Source: Xylophilus rhododendri
GTDB lineage: Bacteria > Pseudomonadota > Gammaproteobacteria > Burkholderiales > Burkholderiaceae_C
Length of the DNA: 64,000 nt
Direction of reading: 5' to 3'
Assembly (NCBI RefSeq): GCF_009906855.1
Contig: NZ_CP047650.1
Coordinates: forward strand, 1,860,001-1,924,000
Below are positions 1-10,426 of the stretch, piece after piece. Position 1 is the stretch's first letter; every line of letters starts with the position of its first letter. The translations under genes and the position numbers were made by a program. Under the pieces are notes generated by a model, which worked only from the letters and a program-made list of their open reading frames with translations, was not told the DNA's origin and ran no database searches.

Positions 1-232
1 CGACACGCGGCCATTTCAGCAGCAGCTCGGCCAGGTCGTGCACATCCTGCTGGCGGATGTGGCGCTCGTCCGGCCGGGGATGCACGGTGATGCCCTGGGC
101 GCCGGCCTCCAGGCACAGCGTGGCGGCGCGTGTCACGCTGGGGATGCCCAGGTGGCGCGTGTTGCGCACCAGCGCGACCTTGTTGAGGTTGACCGACAGG
201 GCCGTGGCGATGGAAGAGGCGTTTTCGGTCAT
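1..232 (-). CDS. pdxJ: Pyridoxine 5'-phosphate synthase, N-terminal part (cut by window edge)
   Basis: PdxJ condenses 1-deoxyxylulose 5-phosphate with 3-amino-2-oxopropyl phosphate in the last ring-closing step of vitamin B6 synthesis. About 77 codons are visible and the C-terminus lies left of the window. The translation shows the family N-terminus: [14 protein letters not shown] near residues 13-26, then the [21 protein letters not shown] region that lines the active site. The ATG at 232 overlaps the recO stop in an ATGA, so it is probably translationally coupled as the last visible gene of the lepA-to-pdxJ run. The identification is firm although only the first third is present. Confidence 0.92.
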   Translation of the reverse strand, partial: MTENASSIATALSVNLNKVALVRNTRHLGIPSVTRAATLCLEAGAQGITVHPRPDERHIRQQDVHDLAELLLKWPRV

Positions 233-1002
233 AGCTTTTGCAGGTCGATCATCATCTGGCGCGTCTTCAGGGTCGCGACGCCGGTATGGTAGTGCAGCAG
301 GTTGCGCAGCTGCAGCTTGAGGTCTCCCACGGCGAGCGAGGCGGCCACGGCCCGCAGCGTGGGCAGGAAGGCGGCGCGCTCGGCCATCGCCGCATGCAGG
401 TTCAGCCAGTGCTCGCCGGTGAGCGCGCCGCGCTCCTCGGGCGCCGCCGGGCGCAGGCCGCCTTCGGCGACCAGCAGGTAGCGGGTGGCGGCGGACAGGG
501 GCTGCTGGGTGCTGGTCTGCTTGTCCAGGCCGGGCAGCAGTCCGACCTCGCGCAGCAGCAGCAGCTCGAAGGCGCGCAGCACCGGCTGCAGCGCCTCGCC
601 GTGCTCGGAGGCCAGCACCCGCACGGCGACGGTGTAGGCATCGAACAGCCCCGGATGGGAGTCGTCGCGCGCCAGCAGGCGCAGCAGCAATTCGTTCAGG
701 TACATGCCCGACAGCAGCGCCTCGCCGGTCGGCATCACATGGCCGCCCACCCATTCGGCGCCGCGCAGGTTGTGGATGTCGGCATCCTCGCCGCCGGTCA
801 CGGTCCAGCCCAGGCGCAGGGGCTGCAGCGGCAGCAGCACCGGGCGGAAATTGGAGGTCGGCCGCTTGGCGCCCTTGGCCACCAGGGCGATGCGGCCGTG
901 GTGGCGGGTGAAGGTCTCCAGGATGAGGCTGGATTCGCTCCAGTCGTAGCGATGCAGGACGAAAGCGGGTTCGTCCGAGATGCGTTTCTTGGCGGCCGCC
1001 AC
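229..1002 (-). CDS. recO: DNA repair protein RecO
   Basis: RecO loads RecA onto SSB-coated single-stranded DNA in the RecFOR gap-repair pathway. The 257-residue product has the usual length. It starts with an OB-fold-like N-terminus ([21 protein letters not shown], then [14 protein letters not shown]) followed by the helical C-terminal domain ([31 protein letters not shown]). The Cys4 zinc site found in some RecO proteins is not evident. The start is a GTG at 1002, 19 nt after the era stop; no better start exists in that gap. The stop overlaps the pdxJ start, and the era-recO-pdxJ order is typical of proteobacteria. Confidence 0.93.
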   Translation of the reverse strand: MAAAKKRISDEPAFVLHRYDWSESSLILETFTRHHGRIALVAKGAKRPTSNFRPVLLPLQPLRLGWTVTGGEDADIHNLRGAEWVGGHVMPTGEALLSGMYLNELLLRLLARDDSHPGLFDAYTVAVRVLASEHGEALQPVLRAFELLLLREVGLLPGLDKQTSTQQPLSAATRYLLVAEGGLRPAAPEERGALTGEHWLNLHAAMAERAAFLPTLRAVAASLAVGDLKLQLRNLLHYHTGVATLKTRQMMIDLQKL

Positions 1003-1020
1003 GGGGTCCGGCTGCGGGCT

Positions 1021-2079
1021 TTACTCGTAGCCGAAGGAGCGCACGCGCGCCTCGTCGTCGGCCCAGCCGGAGCGGACCTTGACCCACAGCTCCAGGAACA
1101 CCTTGGCATCGAAGGCCTTCTCCAGCTCCTGGCGAGCCTCGGTGCCGATGCGCTTCATGCGCTCGCCCTTATCGCCGATCACCATGGCCTTGTGGCTGTC
1201 GCGCTCCACCACGATGGTGGCGGCGATGCGCACCATGCGTTTGTGGGTCTTGCTGGCCTCTTCCTCGAACTTGTCGATGATGACGGTGGAGGTGTAGGGC
1301 AGCTCGTCGCCGGTGAAGCGGAACAGCTTCTCGCGCACCGTCTCGCTGGCGAGGAACTTCTCGCTGCGGTCGGTCAACTCATCCTCGCCGTACCACCAGG
1401 CCTGCTCGGGCAGGTACTTCTCGCAGATGCCGAAGAGGCGCTGGATGTCGCCCGCGTTCTTGGCCGACATGGGCACGAACTCGGTGAAGGGATGGCGCTC
1501 CTGCATGGTCTTGAGCCAGGGCGCGATCTCGGCGCGGCGGTGCACGTTGTCGAGCTTGTTGGCGATCAGCAGGCAGGGCACGCCGGGCTTGAGCAGGGAC
1601 AGCACCTTGGCATCGGCCAGGGTGAAGCTGCCGGCCTCGACCACGAAGAGCACCAGGTCCACGTCGCCCACGGCGCCCAGCACCGTCTTGTTGAGCGACT
1701 TGTTGAGCGCGGTGTTGTGCCGCGTCTGGAAGCCCGGCGTGTCCACGAAGATGAACTGCGTGGCTTCCTGGGTGCGGATGCCGGTGATGCGGTGGCGCGT
1801 GGTCTGGGCCTTGCGCGAGGTGATGCTGATCTTCTGGCCGACCAGGGCATTGAGCAGCGTCGACTTGCCCACGTTGGGCTTGCCGACGATGGCGATCACG
1901 CCGCAGCGCTGGGTGCGGCCGTCGGCCGTCACGCCGCCACCGACGGTGGCGACACCGCCGCCCACGGGCGGGAACGGCGGGATCTCGGGCATGGGCGGCA
2001 GGGCCGCATCTTCGGGAGCGGCGCTGCCGTCCGGTGCTTCGCCCGGGGCGGAGGCCGCGTCATGCGGTGCTTGGTTCAT
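1021..2079 (-). CDS. era: GTPase Era (ribosome assembly)
   Basis: Era is an essential GTPase that binds the 3' end of 16S rRNA and checks 30S maturation. The 352-residue product carries G1 GKPNVGKST, switch and G3 DTPG, G4 NKLD and G5 SAK, followed by a C-terminal KH domain ([17 protein letters not shown]). The G domain is preceded by about 60 residues rich in Ala, Pro and Gly ([15 protein letters not shown]), so the protein is longer than the roughly 300 residues of E. coli Era. I chose the ATG at 2079 because it overlaps the rnc stop in an ATGA. An upstream in-frame extension would run inside rnc and looks unlike protein. Confidence 0.95.
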   Translation of the reverse strand: MNQAPHDAASAPGEAPDGSAAPEDAALPPMPEIPPFPPVGGGVATVGGGVTADGRTQRCGVIAIVGKPNVGKSTLLNALVGQKISITSRKAQTTRHRITGIRTQEATQFIFVDTPGFQTRHNTALNKSLNKTVLGAVGDVDLVLFVVEAGSFTLADAKVLSLLKPGVPCLLIANKLDNVHRRAEIAPWLKTMQERHPFTEFVPMSAKNAGDIQRLFGICEKYLPEQAWWYGEDELTDRSEKFLASETVREKLFRFTGDELPYTSTVIIDKFEEEASKTHKRMVRIAATIVVERDSHKAMVIGDKGERMKRIGTEARQELEKAFDAKVFLELWVKVRSGWADDEARVRSFGYE

Positions 2080-2771
2080 GGATTCCTTGATTTCAGATAG
2101 GCCAGCATGGCGGCGGCCGCGGCCTGTTCGCCGGCACGGCGCGATCCGCCAATGCCGCGTTCGCTGCGTTCGATTTCGGTGACCTCGCATTCGACGTCGA
2201 AGGTCTGCCGGTGCGCCGCCCCCAGCACCGCGACCACGCGGTAGGCCGGCAATTTCATTTTGCGGCCCTGCAGCCACTCCTGCAACTCGGTCTTCGGGTC
2301 CTTCTCGGCGGCGCGCATCTCGGGCGCCAGCTCGAACCTGGCGAAGAGCCGGTGCACCAGGGCCACGGCCTTGTCGAATCCGGCGTCGCAGTAGACGGCG
2401 CCGATCAGGGCTTCCAGCACGTCGGCCAGGATGGACGGCCGCTGCTGGCCGCCGGAGCGGAACTCGCCCTCGCCCAGGCGCAAGGTCTCGGGCAACTGCA
2501 GGCCCAGAGCCAGCTCGTGCAGCGTCTCCTGGCGGACCAGGTTGGCGCGCACGCGCGAAAGCTCGCCTTCGGACAGCCCGCCCAGCTTCTGGTAGAGCAG
2601 GTCGGAGATCGCCAGGTTGAGGACCGAGTCACCCAGGAATTCGAGCCGCTCGTAGTGGTCGGTCGAAAAGCTGCGGTGCGTGAGGGCACGCAGCAGCAGT
2701 CGGGTATCGGAGAAGTCGTGTTGCAGCCGCTTCTGCAGGGCTGTCTGTGCCGCGCTCAGGACGGGCGTCAT
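2076..2771 (-). CDS. rnc: Ribonuclease III
   Basis: RNase III cleaves double-stranded RNA and processes rRNA precursors and regulatory RNAs. The 231-residue product shows the signature [13 protein letters not shown] at residues 41-53 with metal ligands Glu41, Glu44 and Asp48, and the second acidic pair Asp117/Glu120 in the [10 protein letters not shown] helix. A C-terminal dsRNA-binding domain follows from about residue 155 ([14 protein letters not shown], then [16 protein letters not shown]). It lies between the DUF4845 gene and era. The rnc-era overlap is a widely conserved coupling. Confidence 0.96.
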   Translation of the reverse strand: MTPVLSAAQTALQKRLQHDFSDTRLLLRALTHRSFSTDHYERLEFLGDSVLNLAISDLLYQKLGGLSEGELSRVRANLVRQETLHELALGLQLPETLRLGEGEFRSGGQQRPSILADVLEALIGAVYCDAGFDKAVALVHRLFARFELAPEMRAAEKDPKTELQEWLQGRKMKLPAYRVVAVLGAAHRQTFDVECEVTEIERSERGIGGSRRAGEQAAAAAMLAYLKSRNP

Positions 2772-2796
2772 CGGAGAAGAGAAATCATGCAGCGCT

Positions 2797-3165
2797 TCAG
2801 TGCGCGTTACCCGTGTAGTCGAGGACCAGGGAGGCGGGGCCGAACAGGTGCATCTCCTTGCGGTAGGCGAAGGAGACGTTGAAGCCCGGCACGTTGGTGG
2901 GGTTGGGGGTGATCTCGAGATCCTTGCCGCTGATGGACACGATGTCGTCGATCTGCGCGGCCCGGTCGAAGGCCGAGCGCACCGCCGCCGGCGTGGGCTG
3001 CAGCTTGGAACGCTCGATCGCCTTCAGCACGGCCTGGTATTCGATGGCCGACGGCAGCACACGCATCGCCAGCAGCGCGGCCGAGCCGATCACGAACAGC
3101 ACGAAAAGCAGGCCGATCAGGGTCAGGCCGCGCTGGGCCGCCGGACGTTGGTGCAATGCAGTCAT
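2797..3165 (-). CDS. DUF4845 family membrane-anchored protein
   Basis: This 122-residue protein of unknown function has a short N-terminal cytoplasmic tail and one membrane helix (LTLIGLLFVLFVIGSAALLAM, about residues 14-34). A periplasmic domain of about 85 residues follows, containing a VSISGKDLEI stretch. The N-terminus (QRGLTLIGLLFVLFVIG) resembles a type IV pilin-like leader and helix, but I see no clear prepilin peptidase site. DUF4845 genes are routinely found between lepB and rnc in betaproteobacteria, which matches this position. The ATG at 3165 has a GGAGG ribosome-binding site 8 nt upstream. The role is unknown; membrane quality control or assembly is only a guess from context. Confidence 0.85.
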   Translation of the reverse strand: MTALHQRPAAQRGLTLIGLLFVLFVIGSAALLAMRVLPSAIEYQAVLKAIERSKLQPTPAAVRSAFDRAAQIDDIVSISGKDLEITPNPTNVPGFNVSFAYRKEMHLFGPASLVLDYTGNAH

Positions 3166-3191
3166 CTTCGCCTCCACGAAAGTCAGGGCTT

Positions 3192-4169
3192 TCAATCGAA
3201 GCGGCCGATCCGCTTGAGATTGGTGAAGTTCATCCAGATCATGAAGGCCTTGCCGATGATGTTCTTGTCCGGCACGAAGCCCCAGAAGCGCGAGTCCAGC
3301 GAGTTGTCGCGGTTGTCGCCCATCATGAAGTAGTAGCCGTCCGGCACCTTGCAGGTAACGCCTTCGACGGTGTAGCGGCAGTTGCTGCGGAACTCGAAGT
3401 CGGATGCGCCGGGCACGTAGGCCGGGCGCTCGTCGTCGTTGAGCACCCGGTGCTTGTGGGTGCCGAGCTGCTCGTCGAACTGCTTGAAGTAGCGCATCGC
3501 GTCTTCGTCGAAGAAGTCGCTGGTGGGCTGGGTGGGCACCGGCTGGCCGTTGATGGTCAGGCGCTTGTTGAGGTAGGCCACCTCGTCGCCCGGCACGCCC
3601 ACCACCCGCTTGATGTAGTCCACGCTGGGCTGCGGCGGGTAGCGGAACACCATCACATCGCCGCGCGCCGGCGGCGTGCCTTCGGTGATCTTGGTGTTGA
3701 GCACCGGCAGGCGGATGCCGTAGGTGAACTTGTTGACCAGGATCAGGTCGCCCACCAGCAGCGTCGGGATCATCGAGCCGGACGGGATCTTGAAGGGCTC
3801 GAACAGGAAGGAGCGCAGCACGAACACGATCACGATGACCGGGAACAGGCCTGCCGTCCAGTCCAGCCACCAGGGCTGGGCCAGGATGCGGCCGCGCGCC
3901 TGCGCCAGGTCGGCATCGTCGCTGCCGTCGACCTGGGCGATGCCCATGCGGCGCAGCTCCTCGCGGCGCGCGATGGCCGAGGCGGCCAGGGTCTCGGCGG
4001 CGCGGCGGCGGCGCGGCAGGAAGATGAAGCGTTCGGCGAGCCAGTAGCAGCCGGTGACGACGGTGGCCAGCAGCAGCAGCAGCGCGAAGTTGCCTTCGAG
4101 CATGCCGAAGTACCAGGCGCCGGCATAAGCGACGAAGGCCGCGAGGATCGCGGTGGTGAGAATCTGCAT
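3192..4169 (-). CDS. lepB: Signal peptidase I
   Basis: LepB is the membrane serine protease that removes signal peptides from Sec and Tat exported proteins. The 325-residue protein has a first membrane helix at residues 1-20, a second around 28-45, a cytoplasmic Arg-rich loop and a third helix at about 107-120. The catalytic Ser132 is in PSGSMIPTL and the catalytic Lys186 in DYIKRVVG. The box GDNRDNSLDSRFWGFV lies near the C-terminus. It sits 25 nt downstream of lepA in the conserved lepA-lepB pair. All key residues are present. Confidence 0.96.
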   Translation of the reverse strand: MQILTTAILAAFVAYAGAWYFGMLEGNFALLLLLATVVTGCYWLAERFIFLPRRRRAAETLAASAIARREELRRMGIAQVDGSDDADLAQARGRILAQPWWLDWTAGLFPVIVIVFVLRSFLFEPFKIPSGSMIPTLLVGDLILVNKFTYGIRLPVLNTKITEGTPPARGDVMVFRYPPQPSVDYIKRVVGVPGDEVAYLNKRLTINGQPVPTQPTSDFFDEDAMRYFKQFDEQLGTHKHRVLNDDERPAYVPGASDFEFRSNCRYTVEGVTCKVPDGYYFMMGDNRDNSLDSRFWGFVPDKNIIGKAFMIWMNFTNLKRIGRFD

Positions 4170-4194
4170 CCGGGTTCGTCCGATAGGGCTTTTT

Positions 4195-6003
<1,809 letters not shown>

Positions 6004-6043
6004 CAACGAGAGAACTTAAGTAATTGATTTATCTGGCGCGCAC

Positions 6044-6078
6044 AAAGAAAAAAGGGCGCGTCGAGTGGCGACGCGCCC
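6044..6078 (-). terminator. Intrinsic terminator upstream of lepA
   Basis: Read on the minus strand this is a perfect 10-bp GC-rich stem (GGGCGCGTCG pairing with CGACGCGCCC, 5-nt loop) followed directly by TTTTTTCTTT. The U-tract is on the minus strand only, so it ends transcription coming from the mucD side. It lies about 40 nt before the lepA start. Confidence 0.8.
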
Positions 6079-6112
6079 TGAACCAACAATCTATGGCAAC
6101 TGCGATAGCTGG
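6044..6112 (-). ncRNA. Candidate small RNA or short leader transcript
   Basis: A TACAAT hexamer on the minus strand at 6124-6119 is followed by about 70 nt ending at the strong terminator (6044-6078). Between them lies a second hairpin: CTATCGC and GCCATAG pair with one mismatch around an AGTT loop (about 6091-6108). A -10 element, an internal stem and a terminal stem with U-tract is the layout of a short sRNA. No convincing -35 box is visible, and it may simply be the end of the mucD message or an attenuator for lepA. Confidence 0.35.
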
Positions 6113-6413
6113 AATTTCATTGTAGGCAAAAAGGCCGGTTCGTACAGGTCGCCGTGCGGGGCACGAAGCCGTTGCGGAGCGACAACGGAAAAGATATCAA
6201 CAGCTTAACAACAGGATGATCCAGGCTTCTCATGAACAACATGTGGGCGGCCTGTGGATCGCCTGTGCACGAATGGCTGCCGTACCGCATCGTGGATTCT
6301 CACCGGTTTCTTATACCGTGAGAGGCCGGTCACACGCGCGATTCTATCCAAATCATGCATGATGATTTTGACCCCATGAGTCAACACTCACTACCGAGTC
6401 GTCCGAAAACTGA

Positions 6414-6460
6414 TGAAAAAACCAGGGAAAGACCCTTTGACCCGCTCGGATCAAAAGGTC
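6414..6460 (-). terminator. Probable terminator of the rpoE-mucD unit
   Basis: Ten nt after the mucD stop, on the minus strand, GACCTTTTGA pairs with TCAAAGGGTC (one G-U pair) around a GC-rich loop. An interrupted run, TTTCCCTGGTTTTTT, follows. The U-tract is imperfect, so termination may be partial. Confidence 0.5.
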
Positions 6461-6469
6461 TTGGCCCCT

Positions 6470-7996
6470 TTATTTGGTCGGGCGGATCAGCAGGTACTGG
6501 GCCCACTCGCCACGCCGCACCAGCACGCTGGCGACCTTGCTGCGGTCGAGCTTGGCCAGGGCCGCCTCGAATTCCTTGACGTTGGCGACCTCGGTATTGC
6601 CGACGGCCAGGATCACATCGCCCTCCTTCACGCCGGCGCGCGCGGCGCCGTCGCTGGCGGTTTCCACCCGCACGCCGCCCTTGAGCTTGAGGTCCTTCTT
6701 CTGCGCCGCGGTCAGGTCGCTGACGGTCAGGCCGAGCACCTTGCCGACGCTGGAGGCCGGCGGTTTCTCGGCCTTGGAGGGCGCGGCGGAGGCTGTGGTT
6801 TCGTCCGGCTCGATCTCGGCGATGGTCACCGCGATGTCGCGGCTGGTGCCGCGGCGGAACACGGTCAGCGTGCTGCGGGTGCCGGGCTTGGTGCCGCCGA
6901 CCAGGCGCGGCAGGTCGCTGGTGCGCTCGATGGTCTTGCCGTCGAACTTCAGGATGATGTCGCCGGCCTCGACGCCGGCCTTCTCGGCGGGCGAGCCGGC
7001 CTGCACGCCGCGCACCAGGGCGCCGCGGGCGGTGCCCAGGCCGAGCGATTCGGCGACCTCGCGGCTCACCTGGTCGATCTCCACGCCGATGCGGCCGCGC
7101 GAGACACGGCCGGACTGGCGCAGCTGGTCGCTGACACGGATCGCCTCGTCGATCGGGATCGAGAAGGAGATGCCCATGAAGCCGCCGGAGCGCGAATAGA
7201 TCTGGCTGTTGATGCCGACCACCTCGCCGCGCATGTTGATCAGCGGGCCGCCGGAGTTGCCGGGGTTGATCGCCACGTCGGTCTGGATGAAGGGCAGGTA
7301 TTCGCCGGTGTCGCGCTGCTTGGCGCTGACGATGCCGGCGGTGACGGTGTTCTCCAGGCCGAAGGGCGAGCCGATGGCCATCACCCATTCGCCCACACGC
7401 AGGCGGCTCAGGTCGGGCGCGACGCGCACGGCGGGCAGGCCGGTGGCCTCGATCTTGACCACGGCCACGTCGGTGCGTTTGTCGGCGCCGACGATCTTGG
7501 CCTTGAACTCGCGTTTGTCGGTGAGGGTGACGATGACCTCGTCGGCGCCGTCGACCACATGGGCATTGGTCATGACATAGCCGTCGGCCGTCAGCACGAA
7601 GCCGGAGCCGACGCCACGCGGCTGCTCCTCGTCGGGCTGGGCCTGGGGCGAGGGCTGGTTGCGCGGCTGGCGCTGCTTGGGCGCGGCCTTGGGCACGGGG
7701 ATGCCGAAGCGCCGGAAGAACTCCAGCATGTCCTCGTCCATGTCGCCGGGCTGGGCGTTGTTCGAGACACGCTCCAGCGTGCGGATGTTGACCACCGAGG
7801 GGCCGACCTGTTCGACCAGGTCGGCGAAGTCGGGCAGCGTGCGGTTGGGCGCCACCGCCACGGCGGGCGCCGGCGGCGCGGCCTGGGCCTGTGCCGGCAT
7901 GACTGGCGCCAGCAGCACGGAAGCGGACACCATGGCCAGCAGGCCGCGGGCCGCGCCCGCACGCAGGTTCTTGCGATCGATCAGCAACGTCTTCAT
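6470..7996 (-). CDS. mucD: Periplasmic serine endoprotease, DegP/MucD type
   Basis: This DegP/HtrA-family protease degrades or refolds damaged envelope proteins. The 508-residue product begins with a signal peptide (cleavage about residue 38, after PAQAQA). A trypsin-like domain follows with catalytic His146 (TNAHVV), Asp176 (RTDVAVV) and Ser248 (GNSGGPL), then two PDZ domains (about 275-370 and 410-500). The ATG at 7996 is preferred over a TTG three codons upstream because it gives the cleaner signal peptide. It lies 9 nt after rseB in an rpoE-rseA-rseB-mucD order like the Pseudomonas algU-mucABCD locus, so sigma-E control is expected. Confidence 0.94.
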   Translation of the reverse strand: MKTLLIDRKNLRAGAARGLLAMVSASVLLAPVMPAQAQAAPPAPAVAVAPNRTLPDFADLVEQVGPSVVNIRTLERVSNNAQPGDMDEDMLEFFRRFGIPVPKAAPKQRQPRNQPSPQAQPDEEQPRGVGSGFVLTADGYVMTNAHVVDGADEVIVTLTDKREFKAKIVGADKRTDVAVVKIEATGLPAVRVAPDLSRLRVGEWVMAIGSPFGLENTVTAGIVSAKQRDTGEYLPFIQTDVAINPGNSGGPLINMRGEVVGINSQIYSRSGGFMGISFSIPIDEAIRVSDQLRQSGRVSRGRIGVEIDQVSREVAESLGLGTARGALVRGVQAGSPAEKAGVEAGDIILKFDGKTIERTSDLPRLVGGTKPGTRSTLTVFRRGTSRDIAVTIAEIEPDETTASAAPSKAEKPPASSVGKVLGLTVSDLTAAQKKDLKLKGGVRVETASDGAARAGVKEGDVILAVGNTEVANVKEFEAALAKLDRSKVASVLVRRGEWAQYLLIRPTK

Positions 7997-8005
7997 CTTG
8001 TCCAA

Positions 8006-9046
8006 TCAGGGACGCCGCGCCAGGGTGGCGGCAAAAGCATCGAGGGTCTGGGGTGGCACTTCGCCCATGGCGGTGAGCCACCAGTCGTGGGCCACGCGGC
8101 GTCCGACCATCTGGGTCATGCCGGCCGTGCTGCGCCACTCCTGGCGGGGCTTGGCGCCATAGGGTTCGATGAACAGCGACACGGTCGCCAGTCCATCGGA
8201 AAAAATCCATTGGACGGCACCACGCGGCGCGCCCGGTGCCCGTTTGTAGCAATCCATGGCTTCGAAGCCAGGCACGCCGGCCCGCATCAGCCAGCCCTCG
8301 GCCTCGGCCGTGGTGCGGATGCGTTCGAGCTTCTCGACCTTGTAGGCGGCGGTGTTGCCCAGCGCCTGCTGCATCTTGTCGGCCTTGAGCGGCACGTCGA
8401 ACTGCAGGTCGGAGAAGGCGGCCTGCTCCAGCACATGGCCGCTGCGGTCCATGGTCTGCAGCTGCACGGCGAAGCCGTTGCGGCGCTCCACCCACAGGCG
8501 GTAGCCGTAGCGCATGCCGTCGCGCGGCATCAGCTGGAAGACATCGGTATCGAAGCCGGCCACCCGCTCGGTGCCGGTGCTCTGCACCAGGTAGAACTCG
8601 CCGAGCGAGCCCTCGTGCATGCGCGAGAGGTGCGGGAACAGGCCGAAGGTCTCGCGCCGTTCGGAACGGGCGATGTGGCTCTCCGGCAGATAGGTGGTGA
8701 CCTGATCGTTGCGGCGGAACACCAGCCGCGGCGTGCCGGTGAGCGACTCCATGCGCTCGACCTGCTGCCCGCCATCGGCCAGGTGCCAGATGCGCGAACT
8801 GGCCATGGCGCCGTTGGCCGAGAGCACGATGAAAGTGCCGGTGTAGGTCTTCCTGAGAGCGGCTTCGCGCGCCCGCTGCAGCACCACGGCGACATCGCCC
8901 GGCTCCGCCGCCACCGGCGGCCGCGCCTCGGCGCTGGCCGGCAGCGCTTCGGCCGCTTGTGCACCCGCGCCGACGCCGGCACACAGGCCCAGCAGGCAGA
9001 CGACACGCAGGCGCGCGGCCAGCGCTCGCAGCAGGATCGGGGTCAT
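8006..9046 (-). CDS. rseB: Sigma-E regulatory protein RseB/MucB
   Basis: RseB binds the periplasmic part of the anti-sigma factor RseA and shields it from proteolysis until lipid or outer-membrane stress signals release it. The product of about 346 residues has a signal peptide (LRVVCLLGLCAGVGAGAQA). It then shows the two-domain MucB/RseB fold: an N-terminal LolA-like domain (KTYTGTFIVLSANG, SRIWHLADGG, VERMESLTG) and a C-terminal domain (VQWIFSDGLATVSLFIEP). The ATG at 9046 gives a normal signal peptide; an ATG at 9073 is an equally open alternative, and neither has a strong ribosome-binding site. It is flanked by rseA and mucD. Confidence 0.88.
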   Translation of the reverse strand: MTPILLRALAARLRVVCLLGLCAGVGAGAQAAEALPASAEARPPVAAEPGDVAVVLQRAREAALRKTYTGTFIVLSANGAMASSRIWHLADGGQQVERMESLTGTPRLVFRRNDQVTTYLPESHIARSERRETFGLFPHLSRMHEGSLGEFYLVQSTGTERVAGFDTDVFQLMPRDGMRYGYRLWVERRNGFAVQLQTMDRSGHVLEQAAFSDLQFDVPLKADKMQQALGNTAAYKVEKLERIRTTAEAEGWLMRAGVPGFEAMDCYKRAPGAPRGAVQWIFSDGLATVSLFIEPYGAKPRQEWRSTAGMTQMVGRRVAHDWWLTAMGEVPPQTLDAFAATLARRP

Positions 9047-9083
9047 CGACTGGACAGGTGGCTCGCCTGGCATGTGGAGGGGC

Positions 9084-9746
9084 TCAGCGGGCGATGTCTT
9101 CGCTGATGCTGACATTGCGCAGCAGGCGCGCCTGGCTCTGCAGCGCCGATCCGCCGATCGCGCGGTTGTGGGCCGCGAGCAGTTCGTCGAGCTGGGCATT
9201 GCGCATCATGACCGGCGGCGCTTCGGAGAAACCGCCGCTGGGCAAGGTCCCGCCCACGCTGACCGCCTGGAAGCCGCCGGGCGCGGCCGCGATGGACTGC
9301 ATCGGCGCCTGGGCCTGCGCCATCACCGGCGCGGCGGCCGGCAGCTGCGCCTGCAGGACCTGCCAGCCGATCGCCGCCACGGCGGCCACCGAGGCGAAGC
9401 CCGCGGCGAGCTTCCAGCGGAACACGCTGGCATTGGCCGCCTCGCGGCGCACGACAGCCACGACTGCCGGTTCGGGCTGCGTCGCCAACACGACCGGGGT
9501 CACCGTCTCCTGCGCCAGGCGTGCCTCGAAACGGGCCAGGAAATCCAGGCCGCCGCTGCAGTCCGCCAGATCCTTGGAACGCAGCACATCGCCGACGAGG
9601 TGGTAGGTGTGCCAGCGCGCTCGCAGGCCGTCGTCGTCCTGCATCTGCGCCATGGCGCTGGCGAAGGCCTCGCCCTGCAGCGCACCGTCGGCCAGGGCCG
9701 AGACGGCATCGTCCGGGAGATTGCTTGTCGTGTGTTGCTTGCTCAT
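9084..9746 (-). CDS. rseA: Anti-sigma-E factor RseA
   Basis: RseA is the inner-membrane anti-sigma factor that holds RpoE inactive and is cleaved by DegS- and RseP-type proteases under envelope stress. The 220-residue protein has an N-terminal cytoplasmic sigma-binding domain (DAVSALADGALQG, WHTYHLVGDVLRS). One membrane helix follows near residues 119-138 (LAAGFASVAAVAAIGWQVL), then a periplasmic tail rich in Ala, Pro and Gln. The cytoplasmic motif pattern is the usual RseA_N one. It starts 11 nt after the rpoE stop, so sigma and anti-sigma are made from one message. Confidence 0.9.
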   Translation of the reverse strand: MSKQHTTSNLPDDAVSALADGALQGEAFASAMAQMQDDDGLRARWHTYHLVGDVLRSKDLADCSGGLDFLARFEARLAQETVTPVVLATQPEPAVVAVVRREAANASVFRWKLAAGFASVAAVAAIGWQVLQAQLPAAAPVMAQAQAPMQSIAAAPGGFQAVSVGGTLPSGGFSEAPPVMMRNAQLDELLAAHNRAIGGSALQSQARLLRNVSISEDIAR

Positions 9747-9757
9747 GCTGTGAGTTC

Positions 9758-10426
9758 CTACCAACGTTTGCCCGACTGGTTTTCGAGCAGAGGCTTGACC
9801 TTGGCCGATATCGCCTCGCGCGCCCGGAAGATGCGGGAACGGACGGTTCCGATCGGGCACTGCATCACTTCGGCGATCTCCTCGTAGCTCAGGCCTTCGA
9901 TTTCCCGCAGTGTCACCGCCTGCCGCAGATCGTCGGGCAAGGATTCCATGGCCGTGTTGACGGTCTCGGCGATTTCCTTGGCGGCGAAAACGGTTTCCGG
10001 CGTCTCGTCGGTACTTAGTTCGTAGCCGAAGGCGGAAGTTTCATCGTCATCCGCGCCCGAGCGCAATGCGTTCTCGGAAATCACCGGATTGCGGCGCAGG
10101 TCGACCAGCGATTTCTTGGCCGTGTTGACCGCGATCCGGTAGAGCCAGGTGTAGAACTGGGCGTCGCCGCGGAACTGGTGCAGGGCGCGATAGGCGCGGA
10201 TGAAGGTTTCCTGGGCGATGTCCTCGATCAGCTCGGCATCGCGCACCATGCGGCCGATCAGCCGCTCGATGCGGCGCTGGTATTTCAGCACCAGCAGGCC
10301 GTAGGCGCGCTGATCGCCGGCGACCGTGCGCTGGACCAGCAGCAGGTCGCTGTCGCTGGCCAGCGCCGGGCCGTCCGGTATCTGCGGAGGGCCGACCAGC
10401 GGAGGGATTTCTCCGTTTTCGCTCAC
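9758..10426 (-). CDS. rpoE: RNA polymerase sigma-E factor (ECF)
   Basis: This ECF sigma factor directs transcription of envelope-stress genes. The 222-residue product shows region 2 (AYGLLVLKYQRRIERLIGRM, DIAQETFIRAYRAL, FYTWLYRIAVNTAK) and region 4 (LPDDLRQAVTLREIEGLSYEEIAEVM with the GTVRSRIFRARE helix). The start is a GTG at 10426 with an AGGAG ribosome-binding site 8 nt upstream. The GTG overlaps the stop of the preceding small membrane gene as GTGA. Genes for its anti-sigma factor (rseA), RseB and the protease MucD follow directly. Confidence 0.95.
   Translation of the reverse strand: MSENGEIPPLVGPPQIPDGPALASDSDLLLVQRTVAGDQRAYGLLVLKYQRRIERLIGRMVRDAELIEDIAQETFIRAYRALHQFRGDAQFYTWLYRIAVNTAKKSLVDLRRNPVISENALRSGADDDETSAFGYELSTDETPETVFAAKEIAETVNTAMESLPDDLRQAVTLREIEGLSYEEIAEVMQCPIGTVRSRIFRAREAISAKVKPLLENQSGKRW

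Larger units (their letters stand above)
6004..6469. other. Gap between mucD and lepA: two hairpins and a possible small RNA
   Basis: This stretch of about 466 nt has no convincing protein gene. On the minus strand it holds a hairpin after mucD (6414-6460), a TACAAT hexamer (6119-6124) and a strong intrinsic terminator (6044-6078). The lepA promoter must lie within about 40 nt of the start codon, between the terminator and 6003, or be read through the terminator. A 60-codon open frame at 6205-6387 has no recognisable features. The region is noticeably lower in GC than its flanks. Confidence 0.6.

Noticed and set aside
238..2100. Plus-strand open frame of about 620 codons opposite recO and era
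   Set aside because: Low-complexity His/Gln/Gly-rich shadow of known genes.
6205..6387. 60-codon minus-strand frame in the mucD-lepA gap
   Set aside because: No ribosome-binding site, no family, and the gap is better explained by RNA elements.
6413..9106. Plus-strand open frame of about 897 codons opposite mucD and rseB
   Set aside because: Same reason; both minus-strand genes have catalytic or family motifs.
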